The translations under genes were made by a program, and so were the position numbers. A stretch of 64,000 bases of DNA. It comes from Paenibacillus periandrae (lineage in GTDB: Bacteria; Bacillota; Bacilli; Paenibacillales; NBRC-103111). Positions within the stretch are counted from its first letter, which is position 1. Each line of letters begins with the position of its first letter. Of the stretch, positions 9,182 through 17,943 are shown piece after piece. Where the stretch lies: the NCBI RefSeq assembly GCF_022458865.1, contig NZ_JAJNMU010000007.1:124001-188000 (forward strand). Direction: 5' to 3'. The notes under the pieces were generated by a model. That model did no database searches. It saw nothing but the letters and a program-made list of their open reading frames with translations, and was not told where the DNA came from.

Positions 9182-9210
9182 AAAAAACGACGATACGTGG
9201 GATCGCCGTT
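9182..9210 (-). terminator. Rho-independent terminator after the ytvI-like gene
   Basis: On the minus strand AACGGCGAT, a 7-nt loop, ATCGTCGTT (one G-U pair), then a run of T. It lies 22 bases after the stop codon at 9233. Confidence 0.8.
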
Positions 9211-9232
9211 TGGGTTGCTCTTATTATGGATT

Positions 9233-10276
9233 TTATAATTTAATACTTAGCTTCATTACACCGACTCGACGAAGCGCCATATACACAATGATGAGGGATG
9301 GCCCGAGAATAAGTCCAATCACACCTACCAGCTTAAAGCCGATGTACATACTGATCAAGGTTGCCAATGCGTTAATACCGACCGCGTTTCCGATAATTTT
9401 GGGTTCAACCAGCCTGCGAAACAGCATGATCACGACCAGCAATATCAGCAAACCGATACCCAGCGACACATTCCCGGACAAGATACTGTATAACGCCCAA
9501 GGGACAAGTACCACGCTCGTTCCAAGAACCGGCAGGACATCTACCGCCACAATCAACAAAGCGATCGCCAGCGGGTATTCTGTTCGTAAGAAGAGCAGTC
9601 CGATCAATGTTACAAAATAGGTAAGGAAGCTGATCAGCAATTGAGCGAAAATAAACCCGAACAGCGCTTTTCTCAGATCATACAGAACACTTATGATTTT
9701 GGGCTGTGATTTACCTTCAAAGATGTCCACGAACGACTGATACAAGGCAGGCAAGCTCAAGGAGATCAGATAAAGTCCGATGACAAATACGGCTGAAAAT
9801 ATAAACAAATTAGGTATCGTCCGCGCAATGTCCAGAAAATAAACCGATATGGCCGTAATAATCTCCTTCAGATTTTCCGATATCGTATTAATTACAGTCT
9901 CTATCCAGGCTTCCAGCTGTGCAGCCAAACCGACAGGCAGCGTTGTATAAAAAATTTGAGTTTTCTCAGAGGTCATATCAAAAAACAGCTGGGCTTCATT
10001 TAAATATTCAGGTGCATTTCGCCAGAACTGTATCAGCTCCGATACCATCTTGAACCCGAGTAAATAAAAGAAGCCCAGCACTCCAGCCGTAAACAAGCTG
10101 CAAATGACACCAGCCGCCCATTCCCGGCTCATCCGCGTCAGCTTCATCAACCATTGAATCGGATGTTCCAACAAGATTGCAACGAGCAGAGCCAGCATAA
10201 AAGGAAATCCAATTGTAAACATTCCATACAGCAGCAGCACACCCAATATTGCAAACAGGATCATCCTTAATGACAT
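9233..10276 (-). CDS. ytvI: AI-2E-family membrane protein, YtvI-like sporulation protein
   Basis: 347 residues, slightly shorter than B. subtilis YtvI (about 370). It has the AI-2E transporter/UPF0118 fold: two N-terminal membrane hairpins, a central amphipathic region (about 85-150), then four to five segments. Conserved features include LRKALFGFIFAQLLISFLT, the LPVLGTSVVLVPWALYS segment and RRLVEPKIIGNAVGINAL near the C-terminus. A purine-rich GGGGGAAG precedes the ATG at 10276. YtvI is an integral membrane protein of sporulation; the superfamily includes exporters, and the substrate here is unknown. The nearby cotJ operon fits a sporulation role, but the subfamily assignment rests on recognition alone. 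Confidence 0.75.
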   Translation of the reverse strand: MSLRMILFAILGVLLLYGMFTIGFPFMLALLVAILLEHPIQWLMKLTRMSREWAAGVICSLFTAGVLGFFYLLGFKMVSELIQFWRNAPEYLNEAQLFFDMTSEKTQIFYTTLPVGLAAQLEAWIETVINTISENLKEIITAISVYFLDIARTIPNLFIFSAVFVIGLYLISLSLPALYQSFVDIFEGKSQPKIISVLYDLRKALFGFIFAQLLISFLTYFVTLIGLLFLRTEYPLAIALLIVAVDVLPVLGTSVVLVPWALYSILSGNVSLGIGLLILLVVIMLFRRLVEPKIIGNAVGINALATLISMYIGFKLVGVIGLILGPSLIIVYMALRRVGVMKLSIKL

Positions 10277-10292
10277 GAAACGGGCTTCCCCC

Positions 10293-11642
10293 TCATTCAG
10301 TTTCTTGAATGACTGGTTTCGCTAGTTCGGCTTTCTTATAGATCATCACTCTCATAATTCTAAGCCTTCTGACCTCCGTAATTTCGAAAACAAAATTTTC
10401 GTACTCCAGCTTCTTCCCTTTGGCGACAACGCCATCCAGCCTCGTAAACAGCCAACCGCCAATCGAATCCACCTCGTCATCCTCGATACCCAGACCCAAC
10501 AGATCATCCAGATCCTCAAGCAGGACCCGTCCATCTACGGAGTAGCCGCTGCCCCTTTTTTCCACACTGGGGACCTCGTTCTCATCAAATTCATCATGAA
10601 TTTCGCCGACGATTTCTTCCAAAATGTCCTCTGCAGTCAAAATACCCGCTGTACCACCATACTCATCAACGACTATCGCAAGCTGGGAATGCTTACGCTG
10701 CATCAGCTTCAGCACGTGGCTGATTTCCATCGATTCCGCCACCATCAATACTGGCCTTATGTAATCCTGCAGCTGGCGCTCCTCGTCAGGATCGGCAGTC
10801 AGCAGATCGGTAATATGAACAAAGCCGATAATATTGTCCTTATCCTCACTCGCTACGGGATAACGGGTATGCTTCGTTCTGTATACCACCTTCAAATTTT
10901 CCTCGAATGGCACCTCGGCAAATAAACAGTCCATATCCGTGCGCGGCAGCATAATTTCTCTCGCTACACGATCCGAGAATTCAAAGATATTATCAAACAG
11001 CGCGAACTCGTCCTTATCGATGTGTCCACTTCTAGCGCTTTGATTCATTAGTATGCGAATTTCTTCCTCGGTATGCGCAGCGTCATGCTCAGTCGCCGGT
11101 TTAATCCCAATCAAGCTGAGCAAACGATTCGCCGCGCCGTTCAACACCCAAATTGCCGGGAAAAATATTTTGTGAAACAGCAGGAGCGGAGCAGAAGTCC
11201 AGAGCGCAGTCCCTTCCGACCTTTGAATCGCGAGCGATTTGGGCGCCAGTTCTCCAAGCACGATATGTAAAAAAGTAATGACAGCAAAGCCAATAAACAC
11301 AGACAATACCGAGGAATACCAGGCACTGTTCCAGTGAAGCAAAGCAAACAGCGGGTCCACGATCAAATGGGTAACAGCCGGTTCACCAATCCATCCAAGA
11401 CCGAGTGAAGCGAGTGTAATACCAAGCTGTGTTGCCGATAAATAGACATCCAGCTTTTTCGTAACTGTGAGCGCATATTTGGCCTTAATCACGCCCTCAT
11501 TGTACAGCTGTTGGAGCCTTGTTTCACGTACTTTGACCAAAGCAAACTCTGCAGCTACAAAAAATCCGTTCAGCACCACCAGCAGCAAAACCAGGAAAAT
11601 ATTAAGTGCAATGGATCCCCAATCAAAGCTTGTATGTGACAA
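10293..11642 (-). CDS. CNNM/DUF21-CBS-CorC/HlyC family membrane protein
   Basis: 449 residues from TTG 11642 (AGGAG 9-10 nt upstream); a TTG at 11666 with a poorer ribosome site would add 8 residues. In order: a DUF21/CNNM membrane domain with four segments (about 10-190, beginning IALNIFLVLLLVVLNGFFVAAEFALV), a pair of CBS domains (about 215-330, with LPRTDMDCL and VVDEYGGTAGILTAEDILEE), and a CorC_HlyC domain (about 350-430, with DVDSIGGWLFTRL). The family is associated with Mg2+ or other divalent-cation efflux and membrane homeostasis. Older names such as hemolysin are misleading. It lies 16 bases upstream of the ytvI-like gene and may be cotranscribed. Confidence 0.9.
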   Translation of the reverse strand: MSHTSFDWGSIALNIFLVLLLVVLNGFFVAAEFALVKVRETRLQQLYNEGVIKAKYALTVTKKLDVYLSATQLGITLASLGLGWIGEPAVTHLIVDPLFALLHWNSAWYSSVLSVFIGFAVITFLHIVLGELAPKSLAIQRSEGTALWTSAPLLLFHKIFFPAIWVLNGAANRLLSLIGIKPATEHDAAHTEEEIRILMNQSARSGHIDKDEFALFDNIFEFSDRVAREIMLPRTDMDCLFAEVPFEENLKVVYRTKHTRYPVASEDKDNIIGFVHITDLLTADPDEERQLQDYIRPVLMVAESMEISHVLKLMQRKHSQLAIVVDEYGGTAGILTAEDILEEIVGEIHDEFDENEVPSVEKRGSGYSVDGRVLLEDLDDLLGLGIEDDEVDSIGGWLFTRLDGVVAKGKKLEYENFVFEITEVRRLRIMRVMIYKKAELAKPVIQETE

Positions 11643-11708
11643 AGACTTCAAACTCCTTTTCCACAAATTAACTACCCTGACTCCTTAGGGGATTTAGTGA
11701 ATATCCTC

Positions 11709-12833
11709 CTATACAATAGCTGCTCGTTTGGTAAAATCGACATCCTTATAGTAAGAATCGACAACCAGAAGATTCGGCCCGCAGCAGCTCACCGCTGGAC
11801 AATGGCAGTTCATTGAAGCATGAAGGGGATGAGCTTCCCATCGCTCAAACACCTCCTGCAGCTTATCTCTATGTATATTACCCAAAGAAGGCACATCAGA
11901 AAAGTCTGTGACAAAAACATCTCCTGTGAACAAGTTCACATTCAATCGGTTGCGTCCATCAGGATCATTACGGACTGTTACATTCGGCTCTTCTCTTAGT
12001 CTGCGCAGCAGCTGCTGATCGGCTTCACTTGTATTGCAAGCGTAATAGGGCAGCGTACCGAATAACATCCACAGGCTGCGATCGCGGCCGTCCAGCAGCT
12101 TATGTATCGCCTTGCTGTATTGATCCAATGAGAGCCTTGGCAGGCTGGCGGCAAAAGCACTCGGATACATCGGATGCACCTCGTGCCGCTTGCAGCCCAT
12201 CTCGACAATAAGTTGGTGAATATCACTTAACTTATCCAATGTCAAATAATTGATCATTGATTCAGCCGAAATGAACATCCCGCCGCTGCTAAGCTTCCTT
12301 GTATTTTCAATCATCAGCTCATACAGCTTGCCTGTTGCCTTATCGGAAACCGATCGGCCCGTATGAACGAAGCCGACTCTATGAAAGTCTGCCGCTGAAG
12401 TATAATTAAAGGAAATATGCATCACATCCAGATAAGGCGCCACCATCTCGTAGCGGGAAATCGGCAGCGTCAAATTCGAATTGATCTGCGACCGAATCCC
12501 ACGTTCACGGGCATATTTAAGAATGGGGACGATATAATCGCGAACCGTTTGCTCGTGATAGCTCGGTTCCCCCCCGGTAATGGAAATCGTTTCGAGGTGC
12601 TCGACCTGATCCAGCCGCTTCAGCACTTGGGCAACAGGAATTCGCGCACCTTCAGTCATTGTTAGGGCATCCCCAACTGCACAATGCTCACATCTCATGT
12701 TACACAAATTCGTTACGGTTAATTCGATACTCGTTAATATATGTTTTCCGTGCCGTTGCAGCGATCGAATCGGGTCCCAAGGATCATTCTCGGGAGACAT
12801 CGCCGGCAGCATGGAACTTAGCTTCTGGTTCAT
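11709..12833 (-). CDS. yfkAB: Radical SAM protein of the YfkAB family
   Basis: 374 residues from ATG 12833; AGGTGA is 8 nt upstream, whereas the earlier GTG at 12845 lies inside that site. The radical SAM cluster motif CNMRCEHC (C-x3-C-x2-C) is near residue 44, followed by ITGGEP, the SAM-binding glycine motif. The C-terminal CHCPAVSCCGPN contains the CxCxxxxC motif that defines the YfkAB radical SAM subfamily and suggests an auxiliary iron-sulfur site. Its substrate is not known. No peptide precursor gene was seen nearby. In B. subtilis the gene was originally annotated as two genes, yfkA and yfkB; here it is a single intact frame. Confidence 0.9.
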   Translation of the reverse strand: MNQKLSSMLPAMSPENDPWDPIRSLQRHGKHILTSIELTVTNLCNMRCEHCAVGDALTMTEGARIPVAQVLKRLDQVEHLETISITGGEPSYHEQTVRDYIVPILKYARERGIRSQINSNLTLPISRYEMVAPYLDVMHISFNYTSAADFHRVGFVHTGRSVSDKATGKLYELMIENTRKLSSGGMFISAESMINYLTLDKLSDIHQLIVEMGCKRHEVHPMYPSAFAASLPRLSLDQYSKAIHKLLDGRDRSLWMLFGTLPYYACNTSEADQQLLRRLREEPNVTVRNDPDGRNRLNVNLFTGDVFVTDFSDVPSLGNIHRDKLQEVFERWEAHPLHASMNCHCPAVSCCGPNLLVVDSYYKDVDFTKRAAIV

Positions 12834-12960
12834 GATAAAGTTCACCTGACTCTTGACGTATTTTACAACCTATTGTAGCTTATGACGGATGAAAATGAAA
12901 CCTGACTTCAGCTCAAGGAGCATCCCAGCTCCTCTATGGCAGCTATCAAGCCATCTGGAA

Positions 12961-13005
12961 CAAGAGCAGCCCAAAACCAGAAAGGCTGGTTTTGGGCTGC
13001 TCTTG
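12961..13005. terminator. 20-bp perfect hairpin downstream of HD-GYP gene
   Basis: CAAGAGCAGCCCAAAACCAG, a 5-nt loop (AAAGG), and its exact 20-base complement. It begins 10 bases after the stop of the minus-strand gene at 13016 and about 125 bases upstream of the next gene. There is no T-tract on either strand, so it may act as a terminator or as an RNA-stabilising 3' hairpin. Confidence 0.65.
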
Positions 13006-13015
13006 TCCATGATAA

Positions 13016-14107
13016 CTATGCGATATCATTGACTCCGGTGATCATGATCGATAATTTTTTGGACAAATCCACATCAAATGGTGCATATATCTCTTCGCCT
13101 CCAGGGGATTGAAGCACTCTTACAATAGGCCGCTGTGGAAAAATGTTGTTCAAGCCAACAACCGTTCCCATTTCGCCTGTATTCAGGGTCACATTAATCC
13201 CGAGCGGATATATCGCTATTTTATCACGAAAGAGCTCAATTTTTTTCTTTTCATACAAGGTTTCGGTTCCGGTAAAAATGATCTCCATCGCTTGATGCGG
13301 CAGCATCGCTCTCCGATATACTCTGTGAGTAGTCATCGCGTCATAGGAATCCACCAGTCCGATCCACTTGGCATAATCATGGATCTCTGTACCTTCAATA
13401 CCCCGCGGGTACCCGCTTCCGTTCAGGCGCTCATGATGCTGAAACGCGCAGTGTGCGGACAGCAACGGAATATTCGGCTCATCCTTAAGCAGCTTGAAGC
13501 CGTACTCGGTATGTCTTTTCATACAATCGAATTCATAATCCGTCAATTGGGCATTTTTACGAAGAATCTCGTACGGAATCTGCGTCTTACCGATATCATG
13601 CAGCAGTGAACCGAGACCCAGTGTCATCAGATCATTTCGGTTATAACCGTAGGCCATGCCCAGCAATGTGGCGTAGATACAGACATGCAGGGAATGCTGA
13701 AACAAATAATCGTCCATCACACTCATGTTGGTGAGCATAATCATGGCGTCCTTATGGCTGCTGAGATCATCTATAATCAGATTCATCACTTCACCAAAGT
13801 TTTTACCCAGCTGGTTGTACCCCGCTGTTTTATTTTTTATAGAATTATCCATCAATCTGCGAAACGAGGTCCGGATCTCAGTAATAGCCTTGAATCTGGT
13901 CTCCTCGCTCAGCAATTGCGGAATGATGATATCAGCCGTTCTTGGATCAGCAATATAAATAAAATCAACACCGTACTTGCCAAGCCGATTGATCAGCGTC
14001 TGCGTTAATTCGACTCCTTCTGCAAGAAGGACAAGTCCTTCTTCGTTGTAGATCTTTTTACCGAGCTTCATCCCAGGTCGAACTATATGGATAGGCAGCA
14101 AACGCAT
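13016..14107 (-). CDS. HD-GYP domain cyclic-di-GMP phosphodiesterase (first copy)
   Basis: About 363 residues from ATG 14107; a GTG at 14119 is an alternative and neither has a strong ribosome site. The N-terminal 100 residues form a DUF3391-like domain (PGMKLGKKIYNEEGLVLLAEG). The HD-GYP domain (about 125-300) has LLHDIGKTQIP and HHERLNGSGYPRG, so both the HD metal site and the GYP loop are intact. It is likely to hydrolyse c-di-GMP in the cytoplasm; no membrane segment or receiver domain is present. A C-terminal extension of about 65 residues (NTGEMGTVVGLNNIFPQRPIV) is shared with the second copy at 19925-20977. Monocistronic, with a hairpin 10 bases after the stop. Confidence 0.9.
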   Translation of the reverse strand: MRLLPIHIVRPGMKLGKKIYNEEGLVLLAEGVELTQTLINRLGKYGVDFIYIADPRTADIIIPQLLSEETRFKAITEIRTSFRRLMDNSIKNKTAGYNQLGKNFGEVMNLIIDDLSSHKDAMIMLTNMSVMDDYLFQHSLHVCIYATLLGMAYGYNRNDLMTLGLGSLLHDIGKTQIPYEILRKNAQLTDYEFDCMKRHTEYGFKLLKDEPNIPLLSAHCAFQHHERLNGSGYPRGIEGTEIHDYAKWIGLVDSYDAMTTHRVYRRAMLPHQAMEIIFTGTETLYEKKKIELFRDKIAIYPLGINVTLNTGEMGTVVGLNNIFPQRPIVRVLQSPGGEEIYAPFDVDLSKKLSIMITGVNDIA

Positions 14108-14450
14108 AGGACAAACCACGTCTTCTTTCTACTAGGAAGTTAATATGTTCTAAGCCTAAATGTAATAGATTCCGTATAAAAGAGCAATACACTTTTGCAA
14201 AATCCGACACCAAAATCAGGCTTTTTTCAAAAAATAAGGCGTAATACGCAGAAGTCTGACGAAAAGTCGGATCATTTGTGAAACTTTTCAACTAGAAAGC
14301 TGTTTGCTATATGACAATTAGCCTATTGAAATCAGGTATTTTCCTGAACCTTACTGCATATGTATGGGTATTCCCGTAAATCGCTATTGTCGGACATGCC
14401 ATAACAAGCTAAAATAGAATAGGTTTGCACAAAATATGTGGGAGGCTCTT
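14108..14450. other. Divergent promoter region between HD-GYP gene and uppP
   Basis: About 340 AT-rich bases with no convincing gene. It carries promoters in both directions; only the uppP promoter (14387-14415) can be recognised. ATCCGAC near 14202 and GTCGGAT near 14265 are inverted copies of each other, with no further structure. Confidence 0.5.
14387..14415 (+). promoter_or_regulatory. Sigma-A type promoter of uppP
   Basis: TTGTCG, a 17-nt spacer, then TAAAAT. It lies about 35 bases before the ribosome site of uppP. Confidence 0.6.
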
Positions 14451-15281
14451 ATGCTAAGTTTAAATTACTGGGTTTCAATTTTGATGGGTATCGTAGAAGG
14501 TCTGACCGAATTTTTGCCTGTATCTTCTACCGGACACATGATTCTTGTGCAATCGCTGCTCGGAATTCCCGAGGAAGACACGATGATGAAAATATTTGAG
14601 GTCGTTATTCAGCTCGGAGCTATTATGGCCGTCGTTGTTTTGTATTGGAAAAGGCTGCTTAGATTGTTTGGCCTGAAAAAAAATCCGGTACGCACAGGAA
14701 AGAGCAGTCTGAACCTCATCCATATTTTGATCGGAATTTTGCCTGCAGGTATTATGGGGCTGCTGCTTAACAAAATTGTGGATAAATACTTATTTTCTCC
14801 AAAAACCGTCATGATCAGCTTGGTGATCGGTGGGATTTTGCTTATTATCGGGGAAAGACGAGCTGCCAAATACGGCTCCAAAGCGAAGGACCTTGACGAC
14901 ATTACCTATAAGCAAGCATTTTTCATTGGACTGTACCAAATTTTGGCCGTTGTGTTTCCAGGCTTCTCCCGTTCAGGCGCAACCATTGCCGGAGGTATGA
15001 TGAACGGTGTAAGCCGCAGCGCATCTGCTGACTTCACATTCATATTGGCAATACCGCTCATGTTCGCTGCTTCCGGTTTGGTTGTAATCAAATCGTACCA
15101 CTTGTTTACCGCTGATCTTATCGGTTATTTCATTGTTGGATTCATCGTTTCCTTCATTGTTGCCTTGCTTGCTGTCATGACGTTCATCAAGCTTGTGCAA
15201 AATACAAGTCTGTCTTATTTTGCCTACTATCGTTTTGCTGTTGCCGCTATATTCGCAATTTACTTCTTTACGATGAAATAG
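14451..15281 (+). CDS. uppP: Undecaprenyl-diphosphate phosphatase (UppP/BacA)
   Basis: 276 residues. The ATG at 14451 is chosen because GGGAGG lies 5 nt before it; an in-frame ATG at 14436 precedes that site. The integral membrane enzyme removes one phosphate from undecaprenyl diphosphate, regenerating the lipid carrier for peptidoglycan and other envelope polymers. Overexpression of homologues gives bacitracin resistance. The catalytic signatures are intact: EGLTEFLPVSSTGHMI near residue 15 and VFPGFSRSGATIAGG near 165. About seven or eight membrane segments are visible. It stands alone, with its own promoter and a probable terminator downstream. Confidence 0.96.
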   Translation: MLSLNYWVSILMGIVEGLTEFLPVSSTGHMILVQSLLGIPEEDTMMKIFEVVIQLGAIMAVVVLYWKRLLRLFGLKKNPVRTGKSSLNLIHILIGILPAGIMGLLLNKIVDKYLFSPKTVMISLVIGGILLIIGERRAAKYGSKAKDLDDITYKQAFFIGLYQILAVVFPGFSRSGATIAGGMMNGVSRSASADFTFILAIPLMFAASGLVVIKSYHLFTADLIGYFIVGFIVSFIVALLAVMTFIKLVQNTSLSYFAYYRFAVAAIFAIYFFTMK

Positions 15282-15322
15282 GAAATGAAATCTTAAACGA
15301 GGAATTACATCCTTGTCCATCA

Positions 15323-15353
15323 GCCCTGCCCTGGCTTTTTGCCGGGGTAAGGC
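15323..15353 (+). terminator. Possible terminator after uppP
   Basis: GCC...CCCTGGC, loop TTTTT, GCCGGGG...GGC with one G-U pair and one internal mismatch. It follows the uppP stop by about 40 bases but has no T-run after the stem. Confidence 0.4.
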
Positions 15354-15402
15354 CGTTTAACAAATAGCTGCAACGATTATATGAATTAAAGGTGGATGAA
15401 GG

Positions 15403-15837
15403 ATGGCCGTCACTAATCATAGAGAATACTTCCGACTTTCCCTGCAAATCCCCCTTTCCGCCCAGTTAAAAATCATTGGCATCAATCAAGTCATGGTCGA
15501 TACGAAGTATGCTCAAATTATCGTCGTGGACATTAGTGCAGGTGGGTTGCGCATCCATTCCAAGCTCGACCTCCCGCTGAATATCGATTTGCTGCTCGAA
15601 TTCAGATTTTCCCTATTTGACAAACAAATGAAAATCCTTGGTACCCTCACAAGAAAATCCATTTTCCAGCCGCAGCTGTTCGAATATGGCATTCAATTTT
15701 CGCTGGATGAACAGGCCCATAGTGTGTTAATCAGTAAGCTGAATCTTCTCCACATTCGACTTCGACAAACCAATGTCATTTCAAGCTGCAGCTTTTGCTC
15801 AGAGGAGGAGCTTAAGGACTTTTATTCAAACCCGTAG
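15403..15837 (+). CDS. PilZ-domain protein (cyclic-di-GMP receptor)
   Basis: 144 residues; AAGGTGG is 7 nt before the ATG. A single PilZ domain fills the protein. The N-terminal REYFRL gives the RxxxR c-di-GMP contact, and VVDISAGGLRI gives the (D/N)xSxxG motif. Both are intact, so nucleotide binding is likely. The last 30 residues carry a Cys pair (SSCSFC). Its stop overlaps the stop of the convergent phosphoesterase gene by 26 bases. Two HD-GYP phosphodiesterases nearby suggest c-di-GMP signalling, although no GGDEF cyclase is in the window. Confidence 0.9.
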   Translation: MAVTNHREYFRLSLQIPLSAQLKIIGINQVMVDTKYAQIIVVDISAGGLRIHSKLDLPLNIDLLLEFRFSLFDKQMKILGTLTRKSIFQPQLFEYGIQFSLDEQAHSVLISKLNLLHIRLRQTNVISSCSFCSEEELKDFYSNP

Positions 15838-17275
15838 CATCAGCTTGCTTCCAACGCTTGATCAAGCTGGCTTGAACCGCTCCCGTTTCCTGAAGCTCCT
15901 CGCGGATGACATCCCGAATAAAGTTAGGCAATATATACTCAATCTGCTTACCCTCCGATAATGAAAGAAAACCGATTCCAAAGGTGAACATATCAAGCGT
16001 CCCCACTACATACTCCTTTTCCCTGACCAACTGCTCACTGCCGATCCATACACGTTTGATTTTGGCATAAGCAGGCGCTGACGCGTCATATTCGACCTGC
16101 ATCCCATCTACATTGAGCATACCGAGCACCTTGCCGCGAAAACCGAACCCATATAGCGGTTTTTCCATGAATTCTGGAATCCTCGACTCCTCCAGAGCCT
16201 TCCAAATCCGATCACCGGTCAACAGCATTCGGCATGGATTTATGGGAGAAGGACAAATTTGCAGCAAGCGTCCCATAGAAACGGTCCCCCTATCAAGGCC
16301 ACCCAGCAGCTGTCCTGCATTGACGATAGCAATATCGGCATGAGTCCAGCGCCGTATGCCCGCAGCCAGCAAATTGCCCAAAGGCGCCTCTTCGTACCAT
16401 TCCGCACTCAACGGCTGCTCCAGATAAGCAACCTGCCGCGAAAGCACCTGCTCTGAGCTTGATCGGTATTGATCAATCAGCTTCGCAATATGCGCATCAG
16501 CCGGATAGCTGGAAGCTTCATGAATCGAAACGCTCACATTCACCTTTTGTCGGGTATCAGCATCGATATCAATATCCACTACGCCAAAATATTGCCCAAA
16601 CTTTCCAGCAGCGCACACATAGGTTTCTCCTATATGAAGAGGCTCCTCCAGCAGATGGTGGGTATGTCCGCCCAGGATCAGATCGATGCCCTGAATCTCA
16701 TCAGCCATTCGCTGATCATTACGCAGCCCCAGATGAGACAGCACAACTATCAGATCAACCTGTGGACGCAGCTCACGCACCAGCTCAGACGTAATAGACA
16801 AGGGCTCTTTAATATCCCAGCCCAGTAATTGATAAAAATCCGGGAAATAAGCCGTCACACCAATCAGCCCTACCTTAATCCCGGCTTTCTCTATAATATG
16901 GTAGGCTTTACCCCACCTGGGTATTTGACCGCTCGTCGCCTCCAATAAATTGCTGCACAGTACGGTAAAACGCGCCTCGGAGCCATACAGCAGGTTCAAG
17001 GTATCCTGCGACAAGGTCAGTCCTTCATTATTGCCGATCGTGACCGCATCATAGCCCGTCTCGTTCATGATGGCCAGATTGGCCGAGCCCGCGCTTCCTT
17101 CCGTTTCGATGCGAACACGATCGATATGATCGCCCACATCCAGCGTAAGCGTATGCTCTTCACCTGCTGATTCGCGCAGCTCCTTAAAGGCAGCCGCAAT
17201 AGACGGCATTTGTTCAAAATGGCTGTGAATATCGTTGGAGTGAAGAATTCTCAACCGCAGCATTCGTGAAGCCAT
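15812..17275 (-). CDS. Metallophosphoesterase/5'-nucleotidase-family protein, YunD-like
   Basis: 487 residues from ATG 17275 (AGGAGGTG 6 nt upstream). The N-terminal calcineurin-like metallophosphoesterase domain (1-260) shows ILHSNDIHSHFEQ, DVGDHIDR, TIGNNEG, VVLSHLG and GGHTHHLL, covering the dimetal ligands. The C-terminal 5'-nucleotidase domain (about 285-450) contains EAPLGNLLAAGIRRW and IAIVNAGQLLGGL. Unlike exported 5'-nucleotidases it has no signal peptide, as in B. subtilis YunD, so it is probably cytoplasmic. The expected reaction is hydrolysis of nucleoside monophosphates or related phosphoesters; the substrate is not known. The 3' end overlaps the convergent PilZ gene by 26 bases. 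Confidence 0.88.
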   Translation of the reverse strand: MASRMLRLRILHSNDIHSHFEQMPSIAAAFKELRESAGEEHTLTLDVGDHIDRVRIETEGSAGSANLAIMNETGYDAVTIGNNEGLTLSQDTLNLLYGSEARFTVLCSNLLEATSGQIPRWGKAYHIIEKAGIKVGLIGVTAYFPDFYQLLGWDIKEPLSITSELVRELRPQVDLIVVLSHLGLRNDQRMADEIQGIDLILGGHTHHLLEEPLHIGETYVCAAGKFGQYFGVVDIDIDADTRQKVNVSVSIHEASSYPADAHIAKLIDQYRSSSEQVLSRQVAYLEQPLSAEWYEEAPLGNLLAAGIRRWTHADIAIVNAGQLLGGLDRGTVSMGRLLQICPSPINPCRMLLTGDRIWKALEESRIPEFMEKPLYGFGFRGKVLGMLNVDGMQVEYDASAPAYAKIKRVWIGSEQLVREKEYVVGTLDMFTFGIGFLSLSEGKQIEYILPNFIRDVIREELQETGAVQASLIKRWKQADATGLNKSP

Positions 17276-17305
17276 AACGGCCACCTCCTATATGTATGTT
17301 ATGGC

Positions 17306-17764
17306 TTATTTGCGGAATTTAAGCTCATCCGGTGTAACTAGATTTTTGAACCCGTAGGTTGCTTCCTGCGATAAGTCGTCCGAGTATTGGAACCGGATCT
17401 GCACAACACTTTTCACATTCAGACATTCACTGCTTCCATTGGGAACGTATAAGCGGATCGGATACCCTTTACCAAGAGGCTCACCCTTTTGTTCAAACAA
17501 AAATACAGCATCATTCAGCTCTTTCCAGGGGATCACCGCCTGAAACTCATCCACGCCCTCTACGGTCATTTGGGATGGCTCACGATCAGCACGATGCTGC
17601 TGCTGGTCGCACCATGCAGTGTGCCATTCCTTCAGCTCAAAGGCCTGACCTTGCACACCGGGAACACGTTCCTCCAAAGAAACCAGCCGCGGAGCCAAAG
17701 CTGCCATTTCCTGGACAGTGAATTCCGCATGACCGAGCACTTCATCATATACACGAATTTTCAT
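17306..17764 (-). CDS. Unrecognised 152-residue protein, possibly related to the molybdopterin-oxidoreductase fold
   Basis: 152 residues; GGAGG is 6 nt before the ATG. No signal peptide or membrane segment. The part at about 65-130 (EFQAVIPWKELNDAVFLFEQ, GEPLGKGYPIRLYVPNG, then VKSVVQIRF) loosely resembles the strand pattern of the sulfite-oxidase-type molybdopterin domain, including its PLR..VPG-like segment. The protein is far too short for a complete domain and no catalytic Cys is evident at the expected place. It lies upstream of and in line with the phosphoesterase gene, 30 bases from it, and back to back with molybdopterin-synthesis genes. The family assignment is tentative. Confidence 0.6.
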   Translation of the reverse strand: MKIRVYDEVLGHAEFTVQEMAALAPRLVSLEERVPGVQGQAFELKEWHTAWCDQQQHRADREPSQMTVEGVDEFQAVIPWKELNDAVFLFEQKGEPLGKGYPIRLYVPNGSSECLNVKSVVQIRFQYSDDLSQEATYGFKNLVTPDELKFRK

Positions 17765-17943
17765 GAGCTTCCTCCATCGTTTGGCTGCACCTGTAATAAA
17801 ACGGATAATGCCTATTATACCACTATCCCTATAGAATATGGTATGCTGGAGAGAAACATCAACAAACTCAGCCTAAACATGATCTACTCAAAATAAAATT
17901 CACAAAACCTTGATCTTCAATACATATAACTATGGAGCGATTC

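Noticed and set aside
13109..13609. Long plus-strand frame opposite the HD-GYP gene
   Set aside because: Antisense to a conserved domain, no ribosome site, no recognisable product.
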